Shown here one piece after another: positions 1 to 14,192 of a DNA stretch of 64,000 nt (positions are counted from its first letter, which is position 1; the number at the start of each line of letters is the position of its first letter). The notes below the pieces were generated by a model, which made no database searches, had not been told where the DNA came from, and saw only the letters and a program-made list of their open reading frames with translations. The stretch spans positions 876,299-940,298 of the forward strand of contig NW_014575561.1 of the NCBI RefSeq assembly GCF_000708205.1. Direction: 5' to 3'. The translations under genes were made by a program, and so were the position numbers. The stretch is from Mixia osmundae IAM 14324. Lineage: Eukaryota > Basidiomycota > Mixiomycetes > Mixiales > Mixiaceae.

Positions 1-693
1 CGTCAGTGACGAGCGTCGCAAAGCCTTCCGGTCTTATACCGTTCTGAACCATCTTGACTTCCTTTATCGAGCTCGCGTGAGCGCGAATGGCTTTTGCCCA
101 TGCAGGCGCCGAGCCATTCTCCAACCGGTTCCGCCCGCAGACGATGGTCTGTAGATTGGTTCGCTTGCCCTTTTGCTTGCTGTTGGCTGCCGAGGCGGTG
201 AGCGCGTCTGCTACGACGCTTCCTCCTGCAGGGCCGAGCCCGTTGTTGTTCAACTTGAGGATGCTCAGAGCCGTGTTGCCGACGAGAAAGTCAACCATGG
301 GCTCGACCGATCGACCACCAAAGGCATTGTCGCTCAAGTCGATCAGCCTGAGCGAGTGGGTCGAAATGAGCGAGTCGCAGAGAGCTTTGAGTGCCAGAGG
401 GATCTCTGTGATCAGCCTGCCGGTGAAGATATCAGACAGGTCGGCGCGCTGCTCGGCCCATCTGGTCAGCAGCGGAGAGCGTGGGAGCACACTTGTGGAC
501 GTGCCTCGAGCTTAGGCAGCTGTTGCAAGGCATCTGCAAGCGCTGTGCATGCCTCGACGCCGAGCGTGTTACCAGAGACGGTGACGCTCGTGAGCTCTTG
601 CTTCTGCTTGAGGATGTCGACCAGGTAGGGCTGGATGTCTTGGGCAGAGTCTAGCTTGAGGCCTGCCTTGCCTGTGACGGCGAATGAGCTCAT
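1..693 (-). CDS. RNA1: Ran GTPase-activating protein 1 (RanGAP), partial
   Basis: RanGAP stimulates GTP hydrolysis by Ran on the cytoplasmic side of the nuclear pore and so keeps the gradient that drives nuclear transport. The start codon is at 693. The first exon (493-693) reads MSSFAVTGKAGLKLD and holds the SGNTLGVEA leucine-rich repeat. A 44-base GT-AG intron (449-492) joins it to an exon carrying the family signatures DLSDIFTGR, LSDNAFGGRS, LNNNGLGPAG, CGRNRLENG and VKMVQNGIRPEG. The coding sequence leaves the window at base 1, so the later repeats and the acidic tail are not seen. Family assignment is secure. The exact 3' side of the first exon is less so, because several GT sites lie close together. 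Confidence 0.92.
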
Positions 694-805
694 CCCGGTG
701 GCCTCTGCCAGCGAGAGGCAACGCAGTTCGCTGTCGTCGCGCAGAAAAGTTGGGTCGATCCTTGTGTGCAGTGCGCTTGTGCCCTGCCTGAGACTTTAGG
801 GAGAC

Positions 806-2346
806 ATGTATGGCCGGTCAGGCTGCAGGAGGGTGCTGCAGAGTCAGGCGAGAGCGTCTGCAAGCTCCAGTGCTCGACAGTGGAGGCCTAGACAGGCGAG
901 AGAGGGGGCCGATGCTCCGATGAGCGAGTGCCAGCGACGGTCGATCTTTGGCATCTCCCTCTTTGGCAAGAAGGCAGTGCCCGCAAATCCCGAGCCTGAG
1001 CTGCCTCCCATCCTACTCGAGCAGGACAACCTCTTCCATCGACTGTCGGAGTCTCCCATTCCTGCCATGAGGGAAAGAGCCAAGCGGATCAAGTCACTCG
1101 CACTCTGTCCTGTCAACTTGGACAAGGGCATACGCAAGCACGTCGACTTTGAGTGCACCTACTGTGGCTTCCCCACTCATGCCACTCGCGAGGACTGGGA
1201 GTCAGACAAGGAGCATGTCAGGTACTGGCCCAGGTTGAGAGAGGCCAACATGGACGAGCACGATCGGAGGTCAGGCAGACAGATGACCGAGTTTGACTTG
1301 CCAGGCGATCAGCCGTATGAGGAAGCAGTCAGCATGTCCAACTGGGACGTCTTCTTCTACACCAGAGGCTTTGCCTCCATCGAGACCGAGCGCCAACGCC
1401 GTCACGTCAGCAAACTGCTCACCTATCCCATCTCCATCGCCGGCGTCTTGCACGAGAACAGCCCCTACAGACGGAGGAACCAGAGACTCACCCCAGAGGG
1501 ACAACGATCGATGATCGCCCTCAGACAGACCCTCCACCCTGCACTCGGCTCGACGCCTTCGACCATCAAGGCCGGCCTGCTGCAACAGCCTTTCCGGATC
1601 ATCATCATCGGGTCGCGCGCAGAGTCATGCCTACCCGGCGTCGTCTACGAGCAGCTGACCTGTCTCTTCCCGAGCGTGCCGTTCCATATCATCCATGTCG
1701 GCCCAGAAGTCATCTTTCCGCCCGCCAGCTCTCTGGGCAACAGAGGCGTCAGGCAGCCTGAACAATATGGCGCGAGAAGCCAGTCGACAGCAGTCTCTGA
1801 CAACTTGACCATCACGCTCATCGAGGCGCCCTACGAGAGGATACACCAAGCCCTGGAGCCTTTCGATCCCTACCACGATGTCTTCTTCTCCTTCTCGCCC
1901 GGCTTTGGCTTCCCAGACGAACGTTCGGGCGCCTTCCTGTCAGCCGCAAAGGCAGAGGCAGGAACGATATACCAGCCCCAAGTACAGGCCCAGACGAACT
2001 GGCACGAAGCACTCTTGCAGATCTTGGAGACCAAATGCGCTCTATTCTGCACGGGCTTCTCACCCAAGGACGTCGACAGAGACGTCGTCGCTCTCGAAAC
2101 AACAGAGGACATCAAAGGCGAGTTTGACTGGGTGCTCACTCCCGGTGAGAATGCGTTCGGCAGTGAAGCCTGGGAAGTCGCGGAATGGGATCCTCGTGCG
2201 TCGCCACCTACTTCTTGCGTCCTCGTACTGACTTGGCTCTGGCGCTGCACATAGGCGTCTGCGTCAAGACAAACGGCGGCGGCGTGTATGGCATTCGCGG
2301 CAAGCGTTACGATGTAAGAGGAAAGTCTACTGGCATTTTCGAATAA
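806..2346 (+). CDS. MSS51: Mss51-like mitochondrial COX1 translation factor
   Basis: Mss51 couples synthesis of cytochrome oxidase subunit 1 to assembly of the complex in mitochondria. The predicted 493-residue protein has an Arg/Ser-rich N-terminus that could be a mitochondrial presequence, a CP heme-regulatory-like site (LCPVN), a Cys/His zinc-binding segment (CTYCGFPTHA), and the Mss51 core signatures WDVFFYTRGF, RRHVSKLLTYP and NQRLTPEGQRS. Two exons, 806-2195 and 2255-2346, flank a 59-base intron. The downstream exon supplies the C-terminus NGGGVYGIRGKRYD and the stop at 2344-2346. The gene is divergent from RNA1, with 112 bases between start codons, and convergent with the USP7 gene, with 79 bases between stops. 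An additional upstream exon cannot be excluded. Confidence 0.88.
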
Positions 2347-2425
2347 TCCGATAGCAAGAGTGTATCAATGTGTAGCGATACCCAAAGCGCAGATGACATA
2401 TGGATGCATAGACGGCAGCGTGGAC

Positions 2426-6129
<3,704 letters not shown>

Positions 6130-6604
6130 GACGCCGCCGTCCTCCTCGGGCAGCTGTACGAGCGCCGAGGGACCTGGCTGGGGCGCTTCTCCCTCTTCGA
6201 CGTACTGCAGCTCGTCCTGGCCTGCATCCTGCGTTTGCGCCTGGACGATCTGTTGTCGACGCTGCAGACGTGCGTATCCGGCCAAGCGATCATCGTCAGA
6301 GGGACAGCAGGCGGTAGGAGGAGCAACGGAGAGCAAAGGAGGATCCAGTCAGCTTGCTCCTTACTCGCTCATGAGCGCGCAAACGCTCGCGTCGGGACTG
6401 ACCATGCTCGACAGAAGGCTGCCTCGAGGTTCTCCGTCTGTCTTGGCTGGCGGCCCAAGTCTGACTGACTCTGCCTGGCTATCGCTCCGTTTGGTCCAAA
6501 GAACGAGCCAAAGTCGATTTCATCGAAATTACCTCGCGACTGCAGTTTTACGATTTACTGGATTCCAACCACTCGCACCACTCGTTCAGCTCCCTGCAGC
6601 AAAC
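6130..6604. other. intergenic region between the USP7 homologue and a secreted-protein gene
   Basis: The stretch separates two divergent genes. The minus-strand frame of the USP7 gene stays open to about 6336 without an ATG, so part of this interval may be a 5' exon or 5' UTR of that gene. I see no other supported gene. Confidence 0.5.
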
Positions 6605-7438
6605 ATGTTATCTTTCCATGCTCTCTCCCTCATCGGCATGGCCTCACTCTGCGCCGCTCTGCCTCGGAATGTCACCTCGAGCGCGATTGATGTCGACAAA
6701 CACGTGTTGGCAAAGAGATCGGTCCCATACGCCCTTCTCGTCAGATTCGATGTGCGTGTACCCGGCAGCATCACTTCGGCCATACGATGCAAGACCTGGC
6801 CGGTAGCTTACTATTCCGTGAATCTCAGGCCGAAGACACGATCGCCGGCTATCCGATCAAATTTCATTCGAGCTATGTAAGTCGTACGCCAGCGTCGCCA
6901 CGCGCACACACGCCTGACAGAACACCACGACAGCATCGATACGAGTTCATGGCCGTCTCAGAGCGAGGCTACCCCTTCCCTCGGACTGCCAAGCTCGACT
7001 TCACAGTCACATCCGGTCAGGAGGCAAGATACAGCCTTTACGATCCGCCGCGACCGAACGACATATGGCTCATAGTCAGCTGGGAAGAGATCCCCGGCGG
7101 ATCGGCCGAGCATCATCTTACCTCGGTCTGTTGCAAAGGTAAGGCTCGTCATCGGAGGTGTGATTCTTTGTCGACTGTGATTCTCGACAGGTCAATTTGA
7201 GGCCCGCATCGCTGTCAACACAAAGACATACTCCCAACAGGTGCAGAAGGACCGAAGCAAGCTCGAGATCAACTGCGGGGGAGAATATGCAACGGGCACC
7301 ACGGATAAATACAGTTGCCGATTTCTGCCCACTAGCTATCAAGGTTAGATGCCATCGCATCGCTCGTGACTGGGCTAAAGCAGTGCCACAGTACCATGGC
7401 AGGAGATCGACGTCACAGTCATCGACGCAACCCGCTGA
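6605..7438 (+). CDS. small secreted protein, function unknown
   Basis: I do not recognise the family. Five exons (6605-6721, 6769-6876, 6934-7138, 7191-7343, 7392-7438) join through four canonical 47-57-base introns into 209 residues. The protein starts with a signal peptide (hydrophobic SLIGMASLCAALP after the first residues) and a short pro-like stretch ending in Lys-Arg (VLAKR), a possible Kex2 site. The mature part is polar and beta-rich looking, with a paired cysteine (SVCCKG) and two later cysteines (INCGG, YSCRF) that could form disulfides. Small size, secretion and cysteines resemble fungal effectors, which is inference only. The first intron is the least certain: the frame also reads through for a few residues. 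Confidence 0.6.
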
Positions 7439-8090
7439 GGGTGGCCTTTTGCTCCAAAGGCGTTCGGTCACGCGCGTGATCATGTACCTCGTCGATACAT
7501 GCAGCCCTTACGCTCGATCGATAGCTCCTTCGATCAGATCCCCTCGTTATTTGACGCCCGTTGTCGCACTTTTCTGGCCGAACGCGAGATAGACTGGATT
7601 CCTCACAATCACCATTCGCGAATTGGTCTATCGTGTGAGACACGTCAGGCTGGATACTCAGCAAACGCGGAGACTTCATCAAGCAAGTCCAGGTATTACA
7701 TCAAGACGATCGACTCCATCTTAGCAGACGGCGCTGCTACCAACATAGCATTCTCTTTCGACGCGTCAGAATGCGAGGGAAACATACGCGTCAACCAACC
7801 GCGATTGTCTGGTCTACTCGCCCCAAAAGATGCAGCCAGGACTGCCATATGTTTGCGAGGTCTTGCTGTTCGTTTGGGTCCTCAGACCCTGCCTACTATC
7901 CTACCAAACGAGGGTCACATGCGAGCCGCGTGCTCGGAGACAGCAACCCGTTGCTTACAACCGTCGTCATTTGGGATCAGGGCCTCATGCAACAGATTGT
8001 CCATGTCGGTCACGGCCCTCCTGTCCAGGTTGATCTGCACGGTTTTTTCACCAACTTCGCCAGCCGAGCCAACGTGCACAAACAGTAGAA
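7439..8090. other. gap between two secreted-protein genes; no gene resolved
   Basis: An open frame at 7771-8088 begins with ATG. Its last 35 or so residues (VVIWDQGLMQQIV...) faintly resemble the part of the flanking secreted proteins around LVVSF/LIVSW. I could not find a signal-peptide exon or a consistent splice pattern, so this may be promoter and 5' UTR of the downstream gene or a decayed relative. A pyrimidine-rich stretch ending CGCCAG near 8062 looks like a 3' splice site and may belong to a 5' UTR intron. Confidence 0.35.
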
Positions 8091-8808
8091 ATGTTTGCAA
8101 ACAAGACTGCCTTCCTTAGCGCCGCCACGGCCATCGCTTTCGGCGTGTTTGCCGCTGCATCGCCTATCGCCCCGTCCGCAGCAGCATCCCTCGCAACATC
8201 TACCAATCTACTCGTCGAACGTCAGTCGACGAGACATCGCGTACAGAACCCCTTTGGGCTTGCAACAAAAGCTCATGGAGTCCGCAGCTCCATATCCAGC
8301 TGGCCGCCATTCAAGGCGACATCGACTTTGTCTATGCAAGTTTGTCAATCCGCAAACCTTGCTTTGCTGACTTCTTTGTGTTCGCAGAGCCCTCAGGCTG
8401 GAAAATTCACTCAGATCGTGCCGACCCAGGTGAGCGCAGCAGCGCTCGCACGCGAGGTGGCTCACATGTTGCTCGTCCAAAGTTCCTTCACCCTTCAATC
8501 TCCGAGACCAACTCTGAATATCTGGTTGTATCGTTCATGGTGCGTTCGAGCATTATCTGTTGACAAGCTGACTGCATGCAAAACAGGCTCACGTCGAGCA
8601 CATTGTTCACGCAACCTTCCGCTTCAACCTGCGTGGCACTGAGGCCTACGACTTTAACAGTGCGGCGCGCGTCAAAGTCGATGCTCATCCGTGCTGACAC
8701 GACGATGCAGTTGAGAGCGGCACTTTCGGTGACGGCCCGCTCAATGTGTCGGATGTCTATATCGAGTGGGATGGCACACCGATCCGTTATTCGCCTACTA
8801 TGCCCTAG
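8091..8808 (+). CDS. small secreted protein, function unknown
   Basis: I do not recognise the family. The start codon at 8091 opens a classic signal peptide (FLSAATAIAFGVFAAASP). The best model has six exons: 8091-8220, 8272-8339, 8388-8429, 8483-8539, 8587-8659 and 8711-8808, giving 155 residues and ending YSPTMP-stop. All five introns are 47-53 bases with GT and AG ends, and the frame is kept throughout. The first intron is 51 bases and in frame, so it could be retained. The product resembles the upstream secreted protein in size, exon density and a hydrophobic SEYLVVSFM segment that parallels NDIWLIVSW, but the similarity is too weak to claim homology. The stop lies 43 bases from the 3' end of the convergent S28 peptidase gene. 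Confidence 0.6.
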
Positions 8809-8851
8809 GAACGCTGCGCGCCCTCTGGACTATTCTAATGCATTAACTTCG

Positions 8852-10639
8852 CTATGCGGGACTTGCCAGCCAAGCTTGAACGGCAGCAATAACAGTGACC
8901 TGAGCATCCGCGATTGCCTTTGGCTTCACAACGCCTACATCGCTAGGTTGCGTGCCATCTGCTCTGGCTTATCAGCTCGACTGGAATCAGATTCGGATAG
9001 ACACACAGTAAAAGCCTTTATGAGATATGCCTGGCATGATTACAAATGGCTGAGAGACGGTCGACTGACGTGATGGAGCCGCGTCTGCACAGGGCCCTGC
9101 TTGACGCCAGGGATCGACTTCGCCACAGACTATTGCAAGACGATGTGTACTGACGGTCCAACCGCCATACTTGAGGTAACTCATCACGTCAGGCGTAGCG
9201 GGCAGGCTGTGGTATTTGCCCGGTGGATAGGTATTGCGGCATATCGTATATAGAAACGGTAGATCGAGATGGCGAGAGACGACGGGCAGTTTACCAGCTG
9301 GATAGGAAGAGCCCGGCTGAACGAAGCCGAATTGCGAGCACCACTGCCATCGAAATGTACGCCACGACCACTCGGCCAGATCAGTGCTTTGCCAGTATTT
9401 TGGCTCAAAGGTCGAGTAACACGCGTCTTGCGTAGCACAGCTGCCCGACCACGACGTCGTAGATGGTCGGACGAGTTGCATATGGTTGAGTATATTAGTC
9501 GCGAGCTCCGCACTAGTCTCGCTTTGGTGGTAGCTCGAACTGAGGAAGCCAGATCGTTCGACAAGCTGAGCGATACTAGCGACCTGCTCCGAAGAGAAGT
9601 TTTGCCGAGCGGCCGATAAGGTGAGGTTTCCACATAGATCCTCGTATGCATTGTTGTTAGTCGAAGGCGTCCAAGTCTGGGACAGCCATGCATCCATGCC
9701 GCCGTTAATACTTTGCAGCCAGTCTTGCGTGTGTATGACCCCGCCAAGACCGTAGCCTTGCTTGAGAGCGTCGATAGCGGCTTGGTCAGCTTTGTCTATG
9801 AGAAGGTCGATGATGTGAATAGTCGCCTGCATCTTGCGTACGCAAGTCTGATCTCCATACTTGATTACCGCTTCGTAAAACTGCTCAGGAATCAGCGACT
9901 CGCCAGCAATGCTTTCGATATTCCGTACCTCCCAGTAGTCTGTCATAGCTTGCGCAGTCGGCGAAGAAGCAACAGCGCCAAAGAAAACATCAGGATAGGT
10001 TTTGCGAGCCTGCGCATGTTGATCAGTTGTGTCGCTTGGTAGTAGGCAGACTCACAAACATGGCCTTTGCGCCACTATAAGATCCACCTGCACCACTTGA
10101 TCAACACCAGCGGATCTTCCTATCATGGGCGTACCCATGTAGATATGCCTAGTGCCTCGTGAGGTCAAGTCGAGATGCTCGTAACCTGGAAACACGACAT
10201 TCTGGGACCAAAAGGCGTTATCTGCCATCGATTGGGCGATATCTAGGAACCGCAGCGAGTCTGTCGACAGGTCTGCCGTGGGGAAGCTCTTGCCGTAATA
10301 GCGATGCTCGACAATGGCGATGATCGCCTTGGTCTGACGACCAAGCAGCACAAGGAAAGATTCCTCGAGTAAGAACCGAGTCGTGAATCTGTCTGCAGAA
10401 TCCTCGCCGGGATCAAAGAAGATGATTGGTCCTTTTGCTGCTGCATCGTAGAAGCGATCAGAGAAGAAGTATCGCAGCTTGAAGGTGCTGCTCGAATGAG
10501 GGGCATACTTGGCGTCGTCAGGAAAATGGTCGACCGGCGTATCGAGCCAATTCTCGGTCAAGGCATCATTGGCGCGAACAGTCAAGTTTGCCGAGACGAG
10601 AGCAGCAGCAGATACTGCAAGGATGAAGGGAAGGAGCAT
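8852..10639 (-). CDS. secreted serine carboxypeptidase, peptidase family S28
   Basis: S28 enzymes are secreted or vacuolar prolyl-type carboxy/aminopeptidases. Four exons (10639-10135, 10087-10056, 10009-9007, 8961-8852) give 549 residues. The chosen ATG at 10639 is followed at once by a signal peptide (MLLPFILAVSAAALVSA); an upstream in-frame start would be a GTG. Family features are DTPVDHF near the N-terminus, LRYFF, EHRYYGKSFP, and the nucleophile motif GGSYSG near residue 171, created by splicing across the first intron and part of a 32-base exon. VDPWR marks the acid region and PGISHKG the histidine region. The last intron (8962-9006) restores a C-terminus ending VQAWLASPA. Several NxS/T sites fit a secreted glycoprotein. 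It neighbours two secreted-protein genes. Confidence 0.88.
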
Positions 10640-10899
10640 GCCACGAGAGCGCACAAGTTCGCGAGAATTCTTCGTATTGAAGCGCCGCGTGCGCGTGATC
10701 GTCGCCACCCGATCGAACGAATTTCCGCTCGCTCCTCAGCCAACGAGCCTGAAACAACAAGGCAGATCAGCAAGACAACGAGCGTCATTTGACTGTCGGG
10801 CAATACTGCCATAGCAGTGACCCCATCAATCGCGAGTGACGAGACTTGCGAGGCGCTCGCACCCGGTGCACGGGCTCGCCACCGACCGATCCTTTGAGG

Positions 10900-12085
10900 A
10901 TGTTCAACTCGACCGTTCTGTCGGCCTGGCCAACATGGTCCTCGCACCCTTATGACATGGTCAGGCAGCCGATCCAGTATCCGTTCTATCACATCGCGAA
11001 GGACTCGCTCGTACCTGGCCTGCCGGACAATGTGCTGGCAGTCTTGGGACCTTTCCTCATCTATTGGGCAGTATCGGGCATCTTTGCCTTGATCGATCAC
11101 GTCCAGATGCCGTTCTTTGAGCAGTATAGGATACACGAGCCGGAAGAGGTCAAGTCGAGGAACAGAGTCACGCCTGGTCAGGTCTTCAGGATGGTGTTGC
11201 TCCAACAGGCGGTGCAGACTGTCCTCGGACTTTGGTGGTTAGACGAGTCCGACCCGGCCGAGCAGACGTTCAGAGATCACGCTGCCGACATGAATGGCTA
11301 CGCACGCGTCATCGTACGGGCTGCTTTCGTGTTGCTTGGTCCAAAGACAGCGACGCGATTCCTTACGACTTATGGTGCCGAGCTTACCAGTTGGGCCTAC
11401 TGGTGGGGCGTGCCGATGCTTCAGTTCTTCTGCGCAGCGTATGTGTCCCGACGATATCCCATGCGCCAGGCTGACGTGACAGCAGTGTGGTCATGGACGC
11501 CTGGCAATACATGTTGCACAGATCCTTCCACCAGAACAAGTTTCTCTACAAGCACGTTCACTCTGTGCATCATCGGCTGTATGTGCCATACGCATACGGC
11601 GCACTGTACAACCATCCGCTCGAGGGCTTCTTGCTCGATACGATTGGCGCCGTTCTGTCGGAAAGCGCAGCACGTATGTCGACGCGACAAGCTGTTCTGT
11701 TCTTCTGCATCTCGACTGCAAAGACGGTCGATGATCATTGTGGCCTCAAGCTCCCCTTCGACCCTCTGCAGAGGTTATTCAACAACAACTCGGACTATCA
11801 CGATGTGAGCTATCACTGCATAGCGCTTGATCAAGGCTGAGCTCTGTACAGATCCATCACCAATTCTTTGGGATTTCGTCCAACTTTGCGCAGCCCTTCT
11901 TCATCTCTTGGGATGTCATCTGCGGTACACGGCTCACGCGGGAAGCGGCAGCGGCAAGGCGTAAGCCTCGCACAGACCTCCGCGATCCGCTCATCAAGGC
12001 CGGCCTCGAAACAAACGGTCACGGCAACCTGACCGAGCAAGCAAGCAAAGAGCAAGCGCAACTCAAGCAGGCCAAAGAGGAATGA
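10900..12085 (+). CDS. SUR2: sphingolipid C4-hydroxylase (fatty acid hydroxylase superfamily)
   Basis: Sur2 hydroxylates dihydrosphingosine or dihydroceramide at C4 in the ER membrane to make phytosphingolipids. Three exons (10900-11438, 11486-11804, 11852-12085) encode 363 residues. The start at 10900 is the first ATG of the frame. Hydrophobic segments include LAVLGPFLIYWAVSGIF, followed by the family motif EQYRIHEPEEV. The di-iron histidine clusters are visible as HRSFH, HSVHH and, after the second intron, IHHQF. The C-terminus is charged and rich in Lys/Glu. It is convergent with COA3, with 151 bases between stops, and divergent from the S28 peptidase gene. Confidence 0.92.
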
Positions 12086-12236
12086 GCCTGGCGCTCTATA
12101 CCCGACCGTAACGTATGTGTTGTTTTCGTGTAGGCTGCCTGTTTGTCCTCATAACCCTTGTTATCACCTCGAGCGCAATACAAAGCTACTGTACACAAGC
12201 TTTGCTTCATGACATGTTTACAACGGAGAATCCACA

Positions 12237-12830
12237 TTACACTTGCCGAGGACCACTCGGGTCAGCTGGCTTAATCCATGATGGCGTGCCCTGACCGGCG
12301 AATCCGAGCTTGAGCAACGGTGTGACTGCATCTGGCACGGCGCCTTCGCCAGATCGAGACTGTGCAGGCTGAGCGGGCGGTACTGCTCCTGCTTTCGGCG
12401 GCGCTTGCAAGCCAGGATTGCCGGCAGGTATGTAGCCTCCTCGCTCAGTATTCGCACTCGTCAGGGTGTCATTGCTCTCTTGCGAGTGGCCGGTGGCTCC
12501 AACGAGCTGGTTGCTGATCTCAACATCGCTAAAGTCTTCCTGTTTGACAGCGCTGATCGAGTAATAGTAGACGGAAGTGATGAAACCGGCAAGAGCCATG
12601 CCCGTCAACGTATTCCTGAACCGAAAGGGCGCTCTCGCTCGCTGTAGTCCTTGTGACATGGAGTAGCCCGATCTGCCAAAGTATGACCGACGGGCTGCAT
12701 ATCGATCTTGCGAGTCGGGATCAAGCTGAGGCGGCACTTGCTGGCGTGCAGCCTCTGTGCCTGGTGCAGGCATGCCCGTGGACGGTCCTGATGCGGGTGC
12801 GTTCACGTCTGCTACTGTCGCTTGCGCCAT
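12237..12830 (-). CDS. COA3: cytochrome c oxidase assembly factor 3
   Basis: Coa3 is a small inner-membrane protein of mitochondria that works with Cox14 and Mss51 in feedback control of COX1 translation. The 197-residue protein holds the signature RAPFRFRNTLTGMALAGF, which runs into a single transmembrane segment, then YYYSISAVKQEDFSDVEI. The C-terminal half is long, Pro/Ala/Gly-rich and probably disordered, longer than in yeast Coa3. No intron is needed. I chose the ATG at 12830 (MAQATVADVNAP) because the open frame further upstream looks non-coding. An MSS51 homologue lies about 10 kb away in this window. Confidence 0.85.
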   Translation of the reverse strand: MAQATVADVNAPASGPSTGMPAPGTEAARQQVPPQLDPDSQDRYAARRSYFGRSGYSMSQGLQRARAPFRFRNTLTGMALAGFITSVYYYSISAVKQEDFSDVEISNQLVGATGHSQESNDTLTSANTERGGYIPAGNPGLQAPPKAGAVPPAQPAQSRSGEGAVPDAVTPLLKLGFAGQGTPSWIKPADPSGPRQV

Positions 12831-13939
12831 TCGTCTCAAACTTGTGTGCATCTCGACTGTCGTCGCTCGTCCGGAAATTTCAATCGTCGCGCAGAGGCTG
12901 GAGAGGCTCGAGCGCCGGCTGTGTCTGTACAGCTCAGATGACTTGTGCTTTCGCGACCCGCCAGCCGAGCTCGACGAGACTCTTCGGTCAAGCATCTGCG
13001 CACTCTCCACTCTCAGCAGCGCAGTCATCTCGTTCGTGCGAAGAGCTCCTCCTCAGATGATCTTTATATCATTCTGCGTCTCTACAGCCTCGAGAGATCC
13101 GCAGACTGCTTATCGACCTGACGCGAGCGGCCACGACCCCACCAGATCTGTATGTATCTAGTGTCGCGCATCACATGCATCATTGTACCAACATGCAGCG
13201 CGATACAAATATGTAATCAACAATCGGGGCCTGATACGGTTACACTCTCGTGCATGCTTGCACGCTCTGCAGCATCCTTCTCTGTGATCATCTGGCTTGC
13301 CGGCGTGCTATGCAATCAGCCGACACCACGTTGTAGCCCACGCGCGACGGAAGCATCCGAGGTCTTTGCGCTAATACCATCTGCGCCAAACGTTTTGCAC
13401 GCTTAGGCGCTGTGCGACCGGTAGAGCTACCAGCAACTGCGATGAAGACTGTGCTCCTTGCCTGAGCTACTCAGTGCAGACAGTGCTCTCTTGCATAGCC
13501 TGTTCACTCGGCTCAGGGCAGAATTATCTGACTAATCTGCAGCAGCGAAGACGCTATTGCAAGGCACCTTGTCTCCTCTCGCTTGTCAGCGGTCAGCTGG
13601 GTTGGGCAGCCTATCTCCTCTGTGCCGCTGTGCGGATCCCTCAGGATCCCGTACAGCCGATCCGCGCTGGCTAAGCTCCTCTGATTACTTGCCCAGACCT
13701 CGCTGATTGTTCCCGATGGCTGGCACATTCCTATACCGAGATTTATGAGTCGCATGTGTGAATGCGCTCGTTGAGCTGAGCGTCAGCGTCGACGCTCTGA
13801 AAAGCCGCGTGGGCTGGCCAACAAGAATAAACGGCACACAAACATGACAGTGTGCCCAATCTGTCCAGGACTGCTACAGCGCATCTTCAGGAAGCAAAAG
13901 TGTGCTAACGCAGGTATAGAGTCGCCAAAAAAGAAGGGG
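12831..13939. other. 1.1-kb interval without a supported gene
   Basis: This is the longest gene-poor gap in the window. It contains only short open frames on both strands, for example 13152-13406 (+) and 13513-13755 (-). None has recognisable domains, a signal peptide or a splice pattern that extends it. I see no tRNA beyond the one at 13940-14044 and no transposon signature. Confidence 0.5.
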
Positions 13940-14044
13940 TACATGCAGTGGGATTCGAACCCACGTTCCGGAGAACTGCGAACTTCCTCTTCCATTTAAT
14001 GGAAGAGCCTGAACACAGCGCCATAACCGCTCGGCCATACATGC
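13940..14044 (-). tRNA. tRNA-Leu(CAG) with a 26-base intron
   Basis: The minus strand folds as a class II tRNA: acceptor GCATGTA pairing with TGCATGT (one G-U at each end region), D arm with GCC/GGC, anticodon stem CTGTG pairing with CGCAG, a long variable arm (TTC...GAA), and the T arm GTGGGTTCGAATCCCAC. The anticodon loop is TTCAGG-T, giving anticodon CAG (14009-14011), which reads CUG leucine codons. The intron lies at 13982-14007, one base 3' of the anticodon as in other eukaryotic tRNAs, and contains the perfect hairpin CTCTTCCATT/AATGGAAGAG. Discriminator base is A, as expected for leucine. CCA is not encoded. Confidence 0.93.
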
Positions 14045-14192
14045 GGCTTCGGGCGAGTGGGGCAAGCTACAATATAATCTCTTGACAAAGACAAAACCTA
14101 AGCGTTTCACGTGGTTCTCCGGGCTCGTCTTCATTGATAAAGATAGTCCTTTTCAAAACAAACCCTCTCAGCCATTGACACTAAGTGGGGCA

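Noticed and set aside
7771-8088. A 105-residue frame as a third secreted protein
   Set aside because: It has no signal peptide and no consistent exon structure; only a weak hydrophobic resemblance at its end.
9269-9619. Plus-strand frames within the S28 peptidase gene
   Set aside because: Antisense shadows of a well-supported enzyme exon.
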